In this document: piece by piece, positions 24,466 to 35,594 of the stretch
How positions within the stretch are numbered: the stretch's first letter is position 1
Layout: each line of letters begins with the position of its first letter
DNA from: Chlorophyllum brunneum
Taxonomy: Eukaryota; Basidiomycota; Agaricomycetes; Agaricales; Agaricaceae
Assembly: GCA_963576785.1 (NCBI GenBank)
Contig: OY756149.1
Span: 62,001-126,000, forward strand
Direction: 5' to 3'
Length of the DNA stretch: 64,000 nucleotides
Made by a program: the position numbers and the translations under genes
Notes under the pieces: generated by a model
Seen by the model: only the letters and a program-made list of their open reading frames with translations
Databases searched by the model: none
Told to the model about the DNA's origin: nothing

Positions 24466-24632
24466 GTGGTGATTGGTATAGGAGAGGATGTTGGATTGGG
24501 AGGTGATATATGGGTAGGTGGAAATGTTTTTGTTGGAGGTCAGAGGGGGTGTTAGAAATGTTGTTTAGGAGTAGGGTTGCCTGTTGGGTGATGCTCGAGA
24601 GAGTACCAGACGACAATTTCGGTTTTTTGAAG

Positions 24633-24651
24633 CCCCTCACAGTGGGCTCCA
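24633..24651 (-). other. Primer-binding site of the gypsy element
   Basis: On the minus strand the sequence two bases after the 5' LTR reads TGGAGCCCACTGTGAGG. It begins with TGG, as a complement to a tRNA CCA end must. I cannot name the tRNA. Confidence 0.7.
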
Positions 24652-24653
24652 GT

Positions 24654-25411
24654 TGTAGAACGAGGGTATGGGCTGGTGAGCGAATGCTTTAACGAGCATG
24701 GCCGAATCCAACAACTGCTTTGCTTCCAACCAAAAGGAGTCAATTAGCGGTACAGAGTGTCGAAGATTTGAGAGGAATTGACCAGGAAATGGTCGAGAAA
24801 AACGGTGATCAAGTTTGGGTAATTAATGGAGTTGAGATAGATAAGAGATGAAGTGGCTTTGGGAATATGAGGGGATTTAGATACTCATTCGTATTTTTCT
24901 CTCTGGCTTCCCCTATCGAAGACATACTACTTATATACATACATGAATATGGCCCAGTTTTAGAAGTGTGAAAGAAATATGCCAAGGTACATTTTAATGA
25001 AGTAATCAGACCGAAAAATGGGAAGAAAAATGAAGGTAATCATCTATGGACAAGGTGTAGAACAATAGGGGACCAGGTACAAATGGATTGATAATGTTTT
25101 TATACTATAAAGGTAGGAGGGAGAAGAGAGAAGATAGGAAGAGGTTAGGCAGAATACATTATTTATTTGGGACTTTCTCCAGATGATCATCTACGGTGTA
25201 GACCTACAATTGGACTTAAAGGGGATAGCTTACAGTTATGAAATAGAAATGGAGGAGGCATAGAAATGGGGAAGAGGGACAGAAGACTTGACTTTGGGAT
25301 GTTTATGATGATGCCCCAACCCAGTGATGGGCGCTCCGAGATTTTTGATCCGAAAAGACTCCCTTGGAGACGACGTGAGAGTTCAGCAGTAGCCAAACGT
25401 TGCTTTCCACA
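24654..25411 (-). repeat. 5' LTR of the gypsy element
   Basis: This is the partner of 17694-18451, with about four transition differences seen by eye (around 24717, 24759, 25401 and 25405). Confidence 0.95.
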
Positions 25412-26160
25412 TCATGGTTGCCATGTTGATGGAGGGCCTGCTTGTGAGTGACTCGTAAATATGATGATCATGCTTGGGGTTTTGTAATAATGGTTAAAAT
25501 AGGTTTGGCGATGCTACATGGTCCAAAAAGCAGTATTTGTTGCCCGTCCAGCTGGTCTGAACCACATTTGCTGGATTATTCCCCTGTTCCTCTGGTTTTG
25601 TACATCAGGCCAGTTCATCTGAAATGGATGCCCTCGACATCTGACCACATTTATCTCCGCAGGAGGTGGAATTGTTTGTGTTGCAATGCTGAACCCCAAC
25701 GCCACTCTGGGCCCAGTTTCACCCGCTATGACCTTCCTCTTCTTTGGGTTGCTGAGCAACATCATTCTTAACCTCTTCGCAACTTCCAATATTGTCATTC
25801 GACTCCTTCATCACAAATATATCCTCTTGGCCTCATTAAGAAGGCAACGTGATTTTGCTAATAAATATCACTTGCGGATTACAGGTATTTTACTTGAGTC
25901 TGCGATGCTCAATGTTCCCGTGACGATTCTCAGCGTTATCGGACTTCGGTTGAATGCATTATACACTGAGATGGTGATAGAACTCGTCGTTCCTCTACAG
26001 GTATGGTTTCACTCAATACAGTCAGCTCCACAAATATAAAGTTTGATGGTGCTCTTCTTGACAGTCTCTCGCCTCTATCTTGATTATTTACCAGGTAGCC
26101 AAACAAAGAGATGTCTGTGCTACAAGGGACTCTACCACGGACAGTGACTTGGATTCATGA

Positions 26161-27597
26161 AAGAAACAAAAAATAATGAAGGAGGGGAATGTGAAGAAAG
26201 GTTGTATATAACATTAAGGATTGTTTGACTGTGCAGTCTCATGGGAGTCGAGATAGCCGCCATAGTTGCCATATTCAGTTTTCTCCCGTGCCCGACGGAA
26301 GAGCCAGAATACGCTGCTCTAGCGAGAAGTGTCTACAAGAAAAACCCACCTAAACTGCGATCACTACTTGACCTTCCGTGTTCAGTTGAGTTATTCGTCA
26401 TACAGTGAACGTAGCGCCCTTCACTGATTCCACTTTACACTCGAAATCTTGTATAAATGTACCCGCCCAATCCGATTCATCCTCGGATCCAGAATCTTCA
26501 ATGCGCCAAATCGTCTTATTGCATCTCTCTCATCAACTCCCAATACCCATCCTGTATAACTCTCCCCGTTCCTACCCAAGACCTCACCCACTCTTCCCGT
26601 GCTAGGGGACCAATCAATTAAAGGCGTGATTTGTGCTGACCCCAGTTTATTGACAATACCTGATACATATCTGTTCATGGGCGGTGATTCTGATACCCTG
26701 TCATATTGGTGAGAGAATTTCAATGGTAATTGGACTTGAATTTTAATGTGCCATTATACTGTGACCGCGGTAGCAATAAACTTAGACCCAAATGACTTTG
26801 ACGAACATTGTATAAGCTCCCAGACGCGCAAACACATTATTGGTGCGGGTGGACAACGGCCGTCAATGAAGTGTTCATTATCTTTGACACAAGAAATGAG
26901 GTGGATGTCCGGCATGACGTCAAGTCGTCATTCATTTCATTGGCACTACAAAATCCAAAATAAACGGGCTTTTAGCGCTGGAAACAGACATTTGTTTGAG
27001 CCGAACAGAAAGGACTCAAGGAGCATTGCACAGCCATTCTACCGGATTTATGGGTTACCGTGTTTTGAAATTATATTATCGGGTCGGTGATACAGTTCAT
27101 ATTGAACGACACCCAACACGCTTCCCCTATTTTTGTGCGAGGACAACTCATGTAACTCCAGCGAATTGAACGGGGAAGCCATCTTAACGGTGGTCAACCC
27201 TGTCCGACTGGTGACTGCATGTGGGTGACCCTGTCCGGAAACGGAAGTGGCCAGGGAACCGGGTCGCGAAATACTCAACGAGACCATTCGGGGATGAGGT
27301 CGGGTACAGCCTTCCAGGACGGTGCGGGGGGGATTGGCGCATGGACCTTCCGACTTTGGTAGTTCCTTTATTAAATTGGAAACGTCCTTCCTGCACAGGA
27401 TTCACGCCAATCACTCCAACCTACATCATGGCTAATAACTTGGGACGACCACAGTTATCCGGAAAGCCGGTGTTCCTGAATATATGGTATCCGCCCCAAA
27501 AATTTGGGAGTTCAAATTGAGTTAAAGGAACAGAACCTCCTCTCTTGTCAGTTCATATCCGAAGCCATCGTCCTCAACATCTCTGTTTTCTCCTGTC
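26161..27597. other. Intergenic region holding the duplicated upstream sequence of terpene synthase 1
   Basis: No gene was recognised in 26161-26740. A minus-strand open frame at 26421-26723 has no motif I know. From about 26740 to the ATG the sequence is an alignable, diverged copy of the upstream region of the second terpene synthase. Confidence 0.55.
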
Positions 27598-28850
27598 ATG
27601 AACTCTCAAAAATCTCGAACGTTCTCTCTCCCTGTTATACTTGCTAAATGGCCTTGGTCACGGGTTCTCAGTGAACATTATTGCGAAGCCAAGGCCGAGT
27701 CTTCCGCCTGGATCGAGTCCTTTAATCCATTTACTGAGAGAGGGCTAAGAGCCTTCCACAAATGTGACTTTAGTATGTGCCCTCCCTCTCTTATGAGATA
27801 TTTACCCGCTAATCCCATCTTCAGGTCTCCTCTCATCCTTAGCTTATTCTCCTCGCGAAAAAGGTCAGTGCATCCATCGATCCTGGATGGACCCTTCTGA
27901 AAGTGCTTTCATACAGAACTAATTCGTTTCGGGTGCGATCTGATGCATCTCTTCTTCGTCTTTGACGAGTACACCGATGTCGAAGATCGTGCCGGTGCCC
28001 TGAGAGCATATGAAATCTGCAAAGACGCATTTGCCAACCCGACTGCGCCCCGTCCACACGGAGAAGGTTGCCTTGCGGAGATTGTGAGAGAGTGAGTCTC
28101 CCCACTGCCCACGCTAAAAATTTGCAGCTCAATATCGACGATGCAGCTTTTGGCTTCGTGCACAGGCCTATGTCGCACCCAACGCTGCATGTCTCGACAA
28201 TTTCCTAGACACCTGGGATGCCTATACAGCTGCTGTAGTTCAAGAAGCCGAAGATCGTTCCAAAGATAATTACCGCAGCTTCGAAGACTATCTCACCATC
28301 CGCCGGAATACTGCTGGTGGCAATGCTACCCTGGCATTGACAGAATTCGGATTGGATCTACCCGATGAAGTGTATCGTCATCCTGTGATATGCTCACTCA
28401 GGGAGAAGGCAGAATATCTCATCGCGTTAATTAACGTGAGTGAAGTGGTGATGAGCTCAACACAAGTTGACACAACTTGGCCTCCAGGACGTATACTCCT
28501 ATGTAATGGAAAAGTCGCGCGGTCTCGCAATCCACAATTCAGTGGAGATTGTTATGGTCGAACAGCAAATCTCCATTCAAGAAGCTATCAATTGGCTGGG
28601 GGACTACTGTGATGAGATTATTGAAGACTTCCTAGCCGATCTCTCAGCCATTCCGTCATGGGGACCAGACGTTGATAAACGGGTTGCTATCTATATCAAT
28701 GGACTTGGGCAGTGGGTTCGCGGTATGGATGACTGGCACTTCGAAAGCGGGAGATATTTTGGTTCTGAGGGTCCAATGATCAAGCAAACGCGGCTTGCCA
28801 CCCTCCGTCCTCCGAGTAGTGGTTATGTGCTTCCTCGAGAGCGGGACGGT
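26740..28850 (+). repeat. Tandem segmental duplication, unit 1 (promoter plus terpene synthase)
   Basis: Matches unit 2 (30715-32830) from about 860 bp upstream of the ATG through the coding region. Shared anchors include the non-coding blocks ACCTACATCATGGCTAATAA and AATGAAGTGTTC plus all intron positions. Coding parts are much better conserved than the flanks, which points to an old duplication under selection. Confidence 0.8.
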
Positions 28851-28865
28851 GTGATAGGCGGGTAA
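27598..28865 (+). CDS. Sesquiterpene synthase (class I terpene cyclase) 1
   Basis: Exons 27598-27772, 27825-27863, 27917-28091, 28147-28435 and 28488-28865 join in frame to 351 aa, the usual size of basidiomycete sesquiterpene synthases. The metal-binding aspartate motif DEYTD is at residues 88-92. The NSE triad NDVYSYVME is at 226-234, with its first Asn split from the rest by the last intron. The C-terminal RY pair is at 315-316. These residues bind three magnesium ions and the diphosphate of farnesyl diphosphate and start its ionisation and cyclisation in the cytosol. The product cannot be read from sequence. The C-terminus is uncertain: a possible 42-nt GT-AG intron starts near 28850 and would replace the last residues with a longer tail. 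A second copy lies 4 kb downstream in the same orientation. Confidence 0.9.
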
Positions 28866-31535
28866 ACTGCCGTCACGCCCCTGGACTCTCAGTTAGACGT
28901 AGACTACAGTCGTGGACAAGCAAAGTCGAGTAATTTTAGTGAAGTTATTCAAGTATTTTAAGAGTACTGGCGATCGATAAACCGTATGAAGGGTATCTTG
29001 GGAAATCCGTCCAGCCGTTGGCTCAGCGTCTATTTGGTTCAAATGACCCCCAATTTTTGACAAAAGCCCCCCCCCCTGAACCTGGACCTCATTTGGACGT
29101 CATGGAGAAGCAGTCGAAAATGACAGCGACAGCTTTGGCCTGGAACAAGAAGCACTCAAGTTATGACATCCCTGAGCGAGACAGTAAACTCCCGATACCT
29201 GGATGACGTCCGACCCCATCAGGATGAAGACTTGGGATATATGGATGAGGAAATTGAGATGTATCGAAAAGGTCTTGAGTGGGGATGTTCAGAATGGCAG
29301 TCAGATTTGGTGATGATCCACAGGATGTCGATGAGGACTGGGTTCCACCAAAGCTACATCACCGTAGGGCAAAGCATGCATTGGCGAGGATACCAACGAT
29401 CAACTGAGGTGATAAATGGTATCCCGAGTGCGAGGATCGGTCCATTAGGATCCCTATGTCACCCGAACTTTCCTCCGGTGAGTATGGGGTGCATATTCAC
29501 TGTGGGAAAGCAAAGAAGATTATGTGGTGCGTGTGAGAGAGATTTGACAACGCATCGAGAACATACATCTGGTTCTTTACATCAATAATTGATACAGGCG
29601 ACCCGTGATCAGGCCCTGAAGAGCTCCCATATGACAGGTCATCATCGTAACCTCACCTTCATACTAGGCTAATCCACAGTGTCAAGAACAACTGGACTCA
29701 ATCAGATCTCTTACTACTCCTATACATTCCACCTGACTTGCGTCCGCTCACTATCCGATAGTCCGTCAACGCTATTGCTAGCCCCAGGCCGTCAGATATT
29801 CAGGGCTAAGTTTGTGACTTGAACAGGTAGTTTTGAATGGAGAGATGTCTCTTACGCTGCCAGGAACAAATTATTATTTCTTGGACTACGAAAGGGAAAG
29901 TTGACCGTTTCACCCAGTGAACCTCGCCCTTGCCGAACTCTCTGTTGCCGTTCCCCAAAGGCAGCGAATCGCCTGCACCCCTCCCAGCCGAAACCAGCTC
30001 TGATTGCATCTCGGAATTTACAGGGACCACACCCAAGACTGTGGCCATATCATCGCACTATATCCAAGGGCGGTCCATCCAGAAGACATTCTACCCGAAC
30101 TACGGTTTGGTTACTTTCTTCGGCGATGTGTGTGGGATCCGATAAAAGAGGGGTGCCAAGGTGTAGCCTCATGCCTCATGATATTTTCGTACATTGCACC
30201 ACCCTACTTCCTTGATGGCACTGATTCCGCAACGACAAAAGCAGAATTCCAAGTTGCTGAGTGGAGCTATCATGAATGGAAGGTTTAGAAACCAGGAGAT
30301 TGGTAAGTGTTGAGAGACGCACAGCGCTCGGGTTGTAGTTTGCATCTCTCAGTGTATGATCAATTGATCTCCTCGCTGTGGGTATGGAGTATGTATCGGA
30401 GAAATTCACTTCTGAACAAGATACAAAGCACATGAATTGCCGCATGAGAGTCAACACGTAGTCGTATGATCCTAAATGATTGGAACTGCATCTGCCGGCT
30501 TGGATTCCCTCTACTCGTGTCGTCGATCAAGGTAGATGATGCTCATTATCGGATGGGGGATAGCTTCACTACCGCCGTCGTCTCTGGACCCGTTTGAAAA
30601 CGGTTATATGTTCCAAGTATTTCTAAACTATCATCAATATAGCAGCGATGGAGAAACCTTGCGTCAGACCTACGAGAGAGAGATGCAGGGTTGTGGTAGC
30701 AATTTGGACTGAATTTAATATCCCACTGTACTGTGACAGTGGTAGTGATCCACCTGGACCTAAGCGACGAACATTGTATGCCCTCTCAGGACGTGCAAAC
30801 CCACTAATAGTGCTGGTAGATAATGTTCATCAATGAAGTGTTCTTTATCTTTGACCCAGGAAATGTCTGGCACGATGTGAAGTTGCCATTCATCATTTGA
30901 TTGTGAATTCCAAAATAGAATGGGTCCAAGCGCTAGCAACAGATGCTACGCCCCATCCGGAGCCGAACTGAAGCGACCATCATACAGCCGTTCTGCCATA
31001 TTTATGAGACACCGGGTTTCGAGATTATTATCAGGTCGGGATTGGTGACCGGAAAATTCATATTGAACAACACCCAGCGTTGTTCGCCTGTTGTGGATTG
31101 AGAACATCTTATGTAACTTCAGTGAATCTAATCAAAGGCACTTGACGGCGGTCAATACTGTTTGACTTCTGTCTTTGCTATAGCGCTTGAGTGACGTAGT
31201 TTGGGAACAGACGTGGTCGGGAAACCGGATCACAAAATATCCAAAAGAGGCCATATGACGGTGAGGGCGTTGTGCCGGCCTTCCAGCAGAGCAGTGCGGC
31301 ACGATTAACAGATTGCCTTTCCGACCTCGGTAATTAAAAGACACCCACCAGCCGCTCCGACCTACATCATGGCTAATAATGTGGGACAACCAAGACGATC
31401 CGGGAAGCAGGTATTCCTGAGTATCCGATACCCTCCCCGAAGGCAGAAAGGTTAAAAGAGCAGAGTCTCCTCTCTTCCTAGCTCATATCCCAAGCGACCG
31501 TCCTCGACAAATCAGCTCATCCTCTTTCTCCCATT
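28866..31535. other. Spacer between the two terpene synthase genes
   Basis: The part from about 30715 onward is the duplicated upstream region of synthase 2. In 28866-30700 there are open frames (for example 29163-29588 and 30004-30288 on plus) with no recognisable domain. A poly-C run sits near 29068-29076. I see no supported gene. Confidence 0.5.
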
Positions 31536-32830
31536 ATGAATTCTCAGCAACCTCAGTCGTTCTATCTCCCTGTCATGCTTGCCAAATGGCCTTGGTCGCG
31601 AGTTCGCAGTGATCATTACAGCGAATCCAAGGCCGAATCTTGCGCCTGGATCGAGTCCTTTAATCCATTTACTGAGAGAGGGCTCAAAGCCTTCCACAAG
31701 TGTGACTTTAGTATGTACCCTCTCTTACAAGATATTTCTGGCTAATAGCATATTAGGCCTCCTCTCATCGTTGACTTATTCTCCTCGCGAAAAGGGTCAG
31801 TGCATCCACCGATCCCGGATGTCCCTTCCTGACAGTGCTCTCACAGAATTCATTCGTCTCGGATGTGATCTGATGCATCTCTTCTTCGTCTTTGACGAGT
31901 ACACCGATGTCGAAGATCGTGCCGGTGCCCTGAGGGCATATGAGAACTGTAAAGACGCATTCGATAATCCAACTAGGCCGCGCCCACAAGGAGAAGGTTG
32001 CCTTGCGGAGATTGTGAGAGAGTGAGTCTCTCCACTGCCCACGCTCAAAATTTGCCAGAGCTCAATATCGATGATGCAGCTTTTGGCTTCGTGCACAGGC
32101 CTATGTCGCACCCAACGCTGCATGTCTCGACAATTTCCTAGACACCTGGGATACCTATACAACTGCCGTAGTTCAAGAAGCCGAAGACCGTTCCAAAAAT
32201 AATTACCGGAGCTTCGAAGACTATCTTACTCTTCGCCGGTATACTGCTGGTGGTAATGCTACCCTGGCATTGACAGAATTCGGACTGGATCTACCCGATG
32301 AAGTGTATCGTCATCCTGTGATGTGCTCGCTGAGGGAAAAGGCAGAATATCTCATTGCCCTGATTAACGTGAGTGGTTTATTGAAGCTGTGATGACCTCA
32401 ACACCAGCTAACGTAATCTGGCTTTCCAGGACGTATACTCCTACGTAAGGGAAAAATCGCGCAATCTCGTAATCCACAACTCCGTGGAGATTGTGAGGCT
32501 CGAACAACAAATCTCAACTCAAGAAGCTATCTATTGGGTGGCGGACTACTGTGATGAGATTATTGAAGGCTTCCTAGCCGATCTCTCAGCCATTCCATCA
32601 TGGGGACCAGACGTTGATAAACGGGTTGCTATCTATGTCAATGGACTTGGGCAGTGGGTTCGCGGTATGGATGACTGGCATTTTGAGGGTGGGAGATATT
32701 TTGGTTCTGATGGTCCAACGATTCAGCAAACACGGATTGCCACCCTCCGTCCTCCGAGTCATGGCTACGTGGTTCCTCGAGAGCAAGATGGTCAGCTGGA
32801 CTTGGACGTATGTACTTGTACAAAACGCCC
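30715..32830 (+). repeat. Tandem segmental duplication, unit 2 (promoter plus terpene synthase)
   Basis: Partner of 26740-28850. The copied flank extends roughly 820 bp upstream of the ATG. Confidence 0.8.
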
Positions 32831-32882
32831 ACTAGCCGATACAGCGGAGACTGGCGCACAGATGAGGAGAATAATCTTCTAG
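31536..32882 (+). CDS. Sesquiterpene synthase (class I terpene cyclase) 2
   Basis: The exon lengths of the first four exons are identical to synthase 1: 31536-31710, 31757-31795, 31847-32021 and 32080-32368, followed by 32430-32882, for 376 aa. DEYTD (88-92), NDVYSYVRE (226-234) and the RY pair (315-316) are all present, so it should be catalytically competent on farnesyl diphosphate. It differs from copy 1 mainly at exposed positions and in the tail. After the shared PRE.DG block its C-terminus carries about 26 extra bases that shift the frame. A tail resembling the relic at 35318-35450 sits in another frame immediately downstream, so the true 3' end may differ from this model. The gene faces the 7-TM gene at 33107-34163 tail to tail, with only about 220 bp between. 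Confidence 0.9.
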
Positions 32883-33106
32883 TATACTACTTGATGTTCC
32901 CATTTTGATATAGTAAATCCGGGCGGCATCATTGGCCCCCATCATGCCCGACGTGGCCTTGATACTGTCTTCCGTATTATTCAAGAACCAAGGATCTGGA
33001 TGTTCCCCAGACTATACTCTCTAAGACAAGAACCCAAGTACTCTTCATAGGCCTAGGCTCTGAAACGATGGGCCCTGAGCTGGGTGAATTGATATGAATC
33101 GTATTT

Positions 33107-34163
33107 CTAGCTTTCTGGAGCCGGATCACTTGTCACAGCTTCTTCCCTTTGACTCAAATCGAGTGCGCGTGCCTTCGCTACCTGGTAGATAAGCAAAATG
33201 GAAGCAATCGACTGTAGAATATTTTGAGCCCCAGTCAGCCCTGAAATGGTATGGTGCTTGAATCTCACCTGTCCGTGAAAGACGATAGCCAGTGCAATCA
33301 GCAAGAAGTCCTCTCCCGCCAGTAAAAATGCGATGGATACAACAGCTACGGGAATATTCAACGCAGCAGACTCAAGCAGGATGCTTGAGGTGTGTTTGTA
33401 ACGTTTGGCCAATGCGGAGGATCGTCCGAGTGGTGTAATAATGGAACGGCGTTGAAGGAGTAAACGAACCACAATGTTCGTGGTTCCAAAGAGGTTGAGG
33501 GCGACATTACTACCCAATGCGACGACAGTCCAAGTAGTTGTTGGTCTGTAGGTATCGCTGTGAAAGAGGAAATGGTTTGGGTTCGAGAGTGCGACCGCGA
33601 TCATTCCGCTGACTAGAATGTAAAATTATGAGATCAGTCGCCAAAGACCTGTACACATAGGGATTACGCACCCACCACAACGACTAGCAGCATCAGAGGA
33701 AGTATCCAGCAGATATTGTGTAGTCCTGCAGGGCGGTTGAGGAACACGGCTTTCTGGACCATATAACACCGCCAAACCTGACCAAAATCAGTTTAGTCAT
33801 GGAAAAGGGGAAAACACTGACGAGGAGCCCGTCTGTCAATACTGTGGCCACCACAATGCCTACATTAGACCAATCCCAGGAAGGTGCTAAGAGGTTCAGA
33901 TTTGCATAATAGACTGCCATGCGCACATCCCAGATCTGGAGGAACGTAGCGATAGTGAGAAGGAGTAGCACATGTATCCAAAAGTAGTAGTGTTGGTTTG
34001 CTAGTGCTCGACCTTGGTTAAGACGGCGTCCAGTTGAATGTAGCGTCACTAGGCACATGGTCCCAAGTGTGACAAGCGCGCCATAAGCTATGCCACCTAT
34101 GGTCGTGCTTACCACTACCCAAGTGTGTGCAGAACCGGGATTGATGGCAGAAGGAGCCATGCG
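33107..34163 (-). CDS. 7-TM integral membrane protein, gene B
   Basis: Exons 33822-34163, 33672-33777, 33269-33612 and 33107-33211 join to 298 aa. I chose the ATG at 34163 (MAPSAINPG) because paralogue C starts at the same place relative to the first membrane helix. An in-frame ATG 63 nt upstream is less likely. Seven hydrophobic helices are visible. The family marks are TDGLLVWRCYMVQ across the first splice site, NLFGTTNIVVRLLLQRRS, LLESAALNIPV and SIASILLIYQVAKAR at the end. The short charged tail is probably cytosolic. This is a large unnamed Agaricomycete family with a receptor-like topology, but ligand and signalling partner are unknown. It is convergent with terpene synthase 2 and a duplicate of gene C. 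Confidence 0.82.
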
Positions 34164-35317
34164 AGCTCTTCGAGGGGCAAGGATAACGCCAGGGAAGCCG
34201 GGAAGCCTCAATAAGCGAGGGGTCAATTTATTCGAGAGTCAAAATGGACTCGCTGGGTTCGAAGTGTGGAGCATCGAACTGTCGTCAAAGTAACCATCCC
34301 TACATCTTTGTTCGTTTGATGACTTGCTCGTTCTTGTGTGTTCTTATGTAACCTGAGCACTATATATATTACCGTGGCATTGCTTCGAGCGCATCGACCC
34401 TACTGAAAGGTTAATCATACTAGGATAAGAAACGACCTGGATAAGAAAAAGGAGCGAGTACATCACGGGATCTGAGATCTGACCGGTTACAAGTCGATTT
34501 TCAAAGCAAGCTCTTCGCATATTGCAAGACGATGAGGAGGGACGGTACGGATGCCCATCCAAGATCAAATCAGTGATCAAGGGGAAGTCAGGTGAGCCAT
34601 ACTATCAATGTCGGGTGAACGGGTGGGAAGCGAGCGTGATCCGAGATCATGGTATAGAAAAACCAAGAATGGGAGAAATACATAAAGATATGACGACGCG
34701 GGTTAGTCGGATTGGAAGGAAGAAAATGGCGTGGGAGTTCTGTTGGCGGTGACTGCGGATGTTCAAGGTGAAGCATAGCTAACCTCCAGTCCTGATCGAC
34801 TAGTCGACCTCAATGCAGAAGTAGCATCGGCCTCGGCTCACGACCAATCCAACGCAGACCCACGCAAGGCTTTGTGTTAAGTAGCCCAATCAGAGCGTGT
34901 GACAATCTGGTCAAGCTGCTTTCCTTTCCAACCTTCCCGCTGACCCCGTTTTCAAAGTCGTCTATCCCAAGCTAACTAATGGTAATGTCCCCCTTGCTGC
35001 TGATAATTCCATGACCTCAAGTCCCGTTATCAGAAACTCAGCGCTGGGAAAACCAGTCAAGGTGTGTCGGCTGGCAAAACTGCTGCTGCCGGCATTCTTC
35101 CACCTCGTTTGTTATCGGTTGTGAGTATCAGATAGCAATGCAGCAACGCCTCACCAAAGAGTCAATGCTTCAACATCGCGGCGGACAACCGAATGTCGAT
35201 GGTTGGAAATCCCTCACCGCCGCAGGAACAAATTCAGTCACTCGTAACTCAATGGTTTCTGGAAATCGGGTATCATCATGCCCATTTATCTGGTTCGACG
35301 CTTGGTGGTGATGATGC
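34164..35317. other. Intergenic region upstream of 7-TM gene B
   Basis: No supported gene was seen. Open frames on both strands lack motifs. The region ends at the terpene synthase relic. Confidence 0.5.
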
Positions 35318-35450
35318 TTCTGGTCAAGCTGGCGCTGGAGTTCGACATATATTACAGATGGCGAGTGGGGCAATATAGTGGAAGCCAGCACACGGATGAG
35401 AAGAATAATCTAGTAATATATTACTTGGTGTTCTCGTTTCGATATGATGG
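35318..35450 (+). pseudogene. Relic of a third terpene synthase (3' end only)
   Basis: The plus strand around 35380-35450 aligns with the bases that overlap and follow the end of terpene synthase 2 (32850-32910), including an acidic TDEKNN block followed by a hydrophobic VIYYLVF tail. The alignment then continues through the non-coding spacer (near 35480-35570 against 32930-33030) into 7-TM gene C. It shows that a synthase once stood in front of gene C too. No upstream catalytic part remains. The call rests on by-eye alignment of short stretches. Confidence 0.5.
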
Positions 35451-35594
35451 TAAATACAAACGTAACCGTTGGTTTTCACCATGCCAGACGTGGAACTGAT
35501 CGACTATGGTACTGTGTCCTGTACTATTCAAGCACCAACGATCTGGATGTCCCCTGAGATACGCTCCCCCAGCCAAGAACTCAATTTTTGTTCA

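Larger units (their letters stand above)
17694..25411 (-). mobile_element. Full-length Ty3/gypsy LTR retrotransposon, 7718 bp, coding strand minus
   Basis: Two 758-bp LTRs (17694-18451 and 24654-25411) start TGTAGAACG and end CCACA on the plus strand. The 4-bp duplication TCAT lies at 17690-17693 and 25412-25415. A solo LTR of the same family elsewhere in the window also has a 4-bp duplication, which supports this reading. The minus strand carries gag, a zinc knuckle, retropepsin, RT, RNase H and integrase in gypsy order. By eye the LTRs differ at about four transition sites, two of them CpG to TpG. The element lies only about 300 bp from the copia element and inside the same host exon. Confidence 0.95.
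10107..26160 (+). pseudogene. 7-TM membrane protein gene split by two LTR retrotransposons (7-TM gene A)
   Basis: Exon 1 is in three pieces: 10107-10133 (begins MSLYELRPS), 17395-17693 and 25416-25443. The rest follows normally as exons 25503-25608, 25663-26000 and 26065-26160. Ignoring the inserts and one copy of each target duplication, the sum is 894 nt, an exact frame for 297 aa. Its paralogues at 37571-38647 and 42510-43565 are 298 aa with the same exon phases. Seven hydrophobic segments and a D/E-GLLV-WRCYMVQ block at the exon 1/2 junction match those paralogues. The second intron appears to start with GC instead of GT. As it stands the gene cannot be expressed normally. No frame-destroying point mutation is visible, so the insertions may be recent. 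Function is unknown; the family is a common unnamed Agaricomycete integral membrane family. Confidence 0.85.

Noticed and set aside
29163..29588. 141-aa plus-strand frame between the terpene synthases
   Set aside because: No recognisable motif, other frames at the same place are equally open, and no consistent exon structure could be found.
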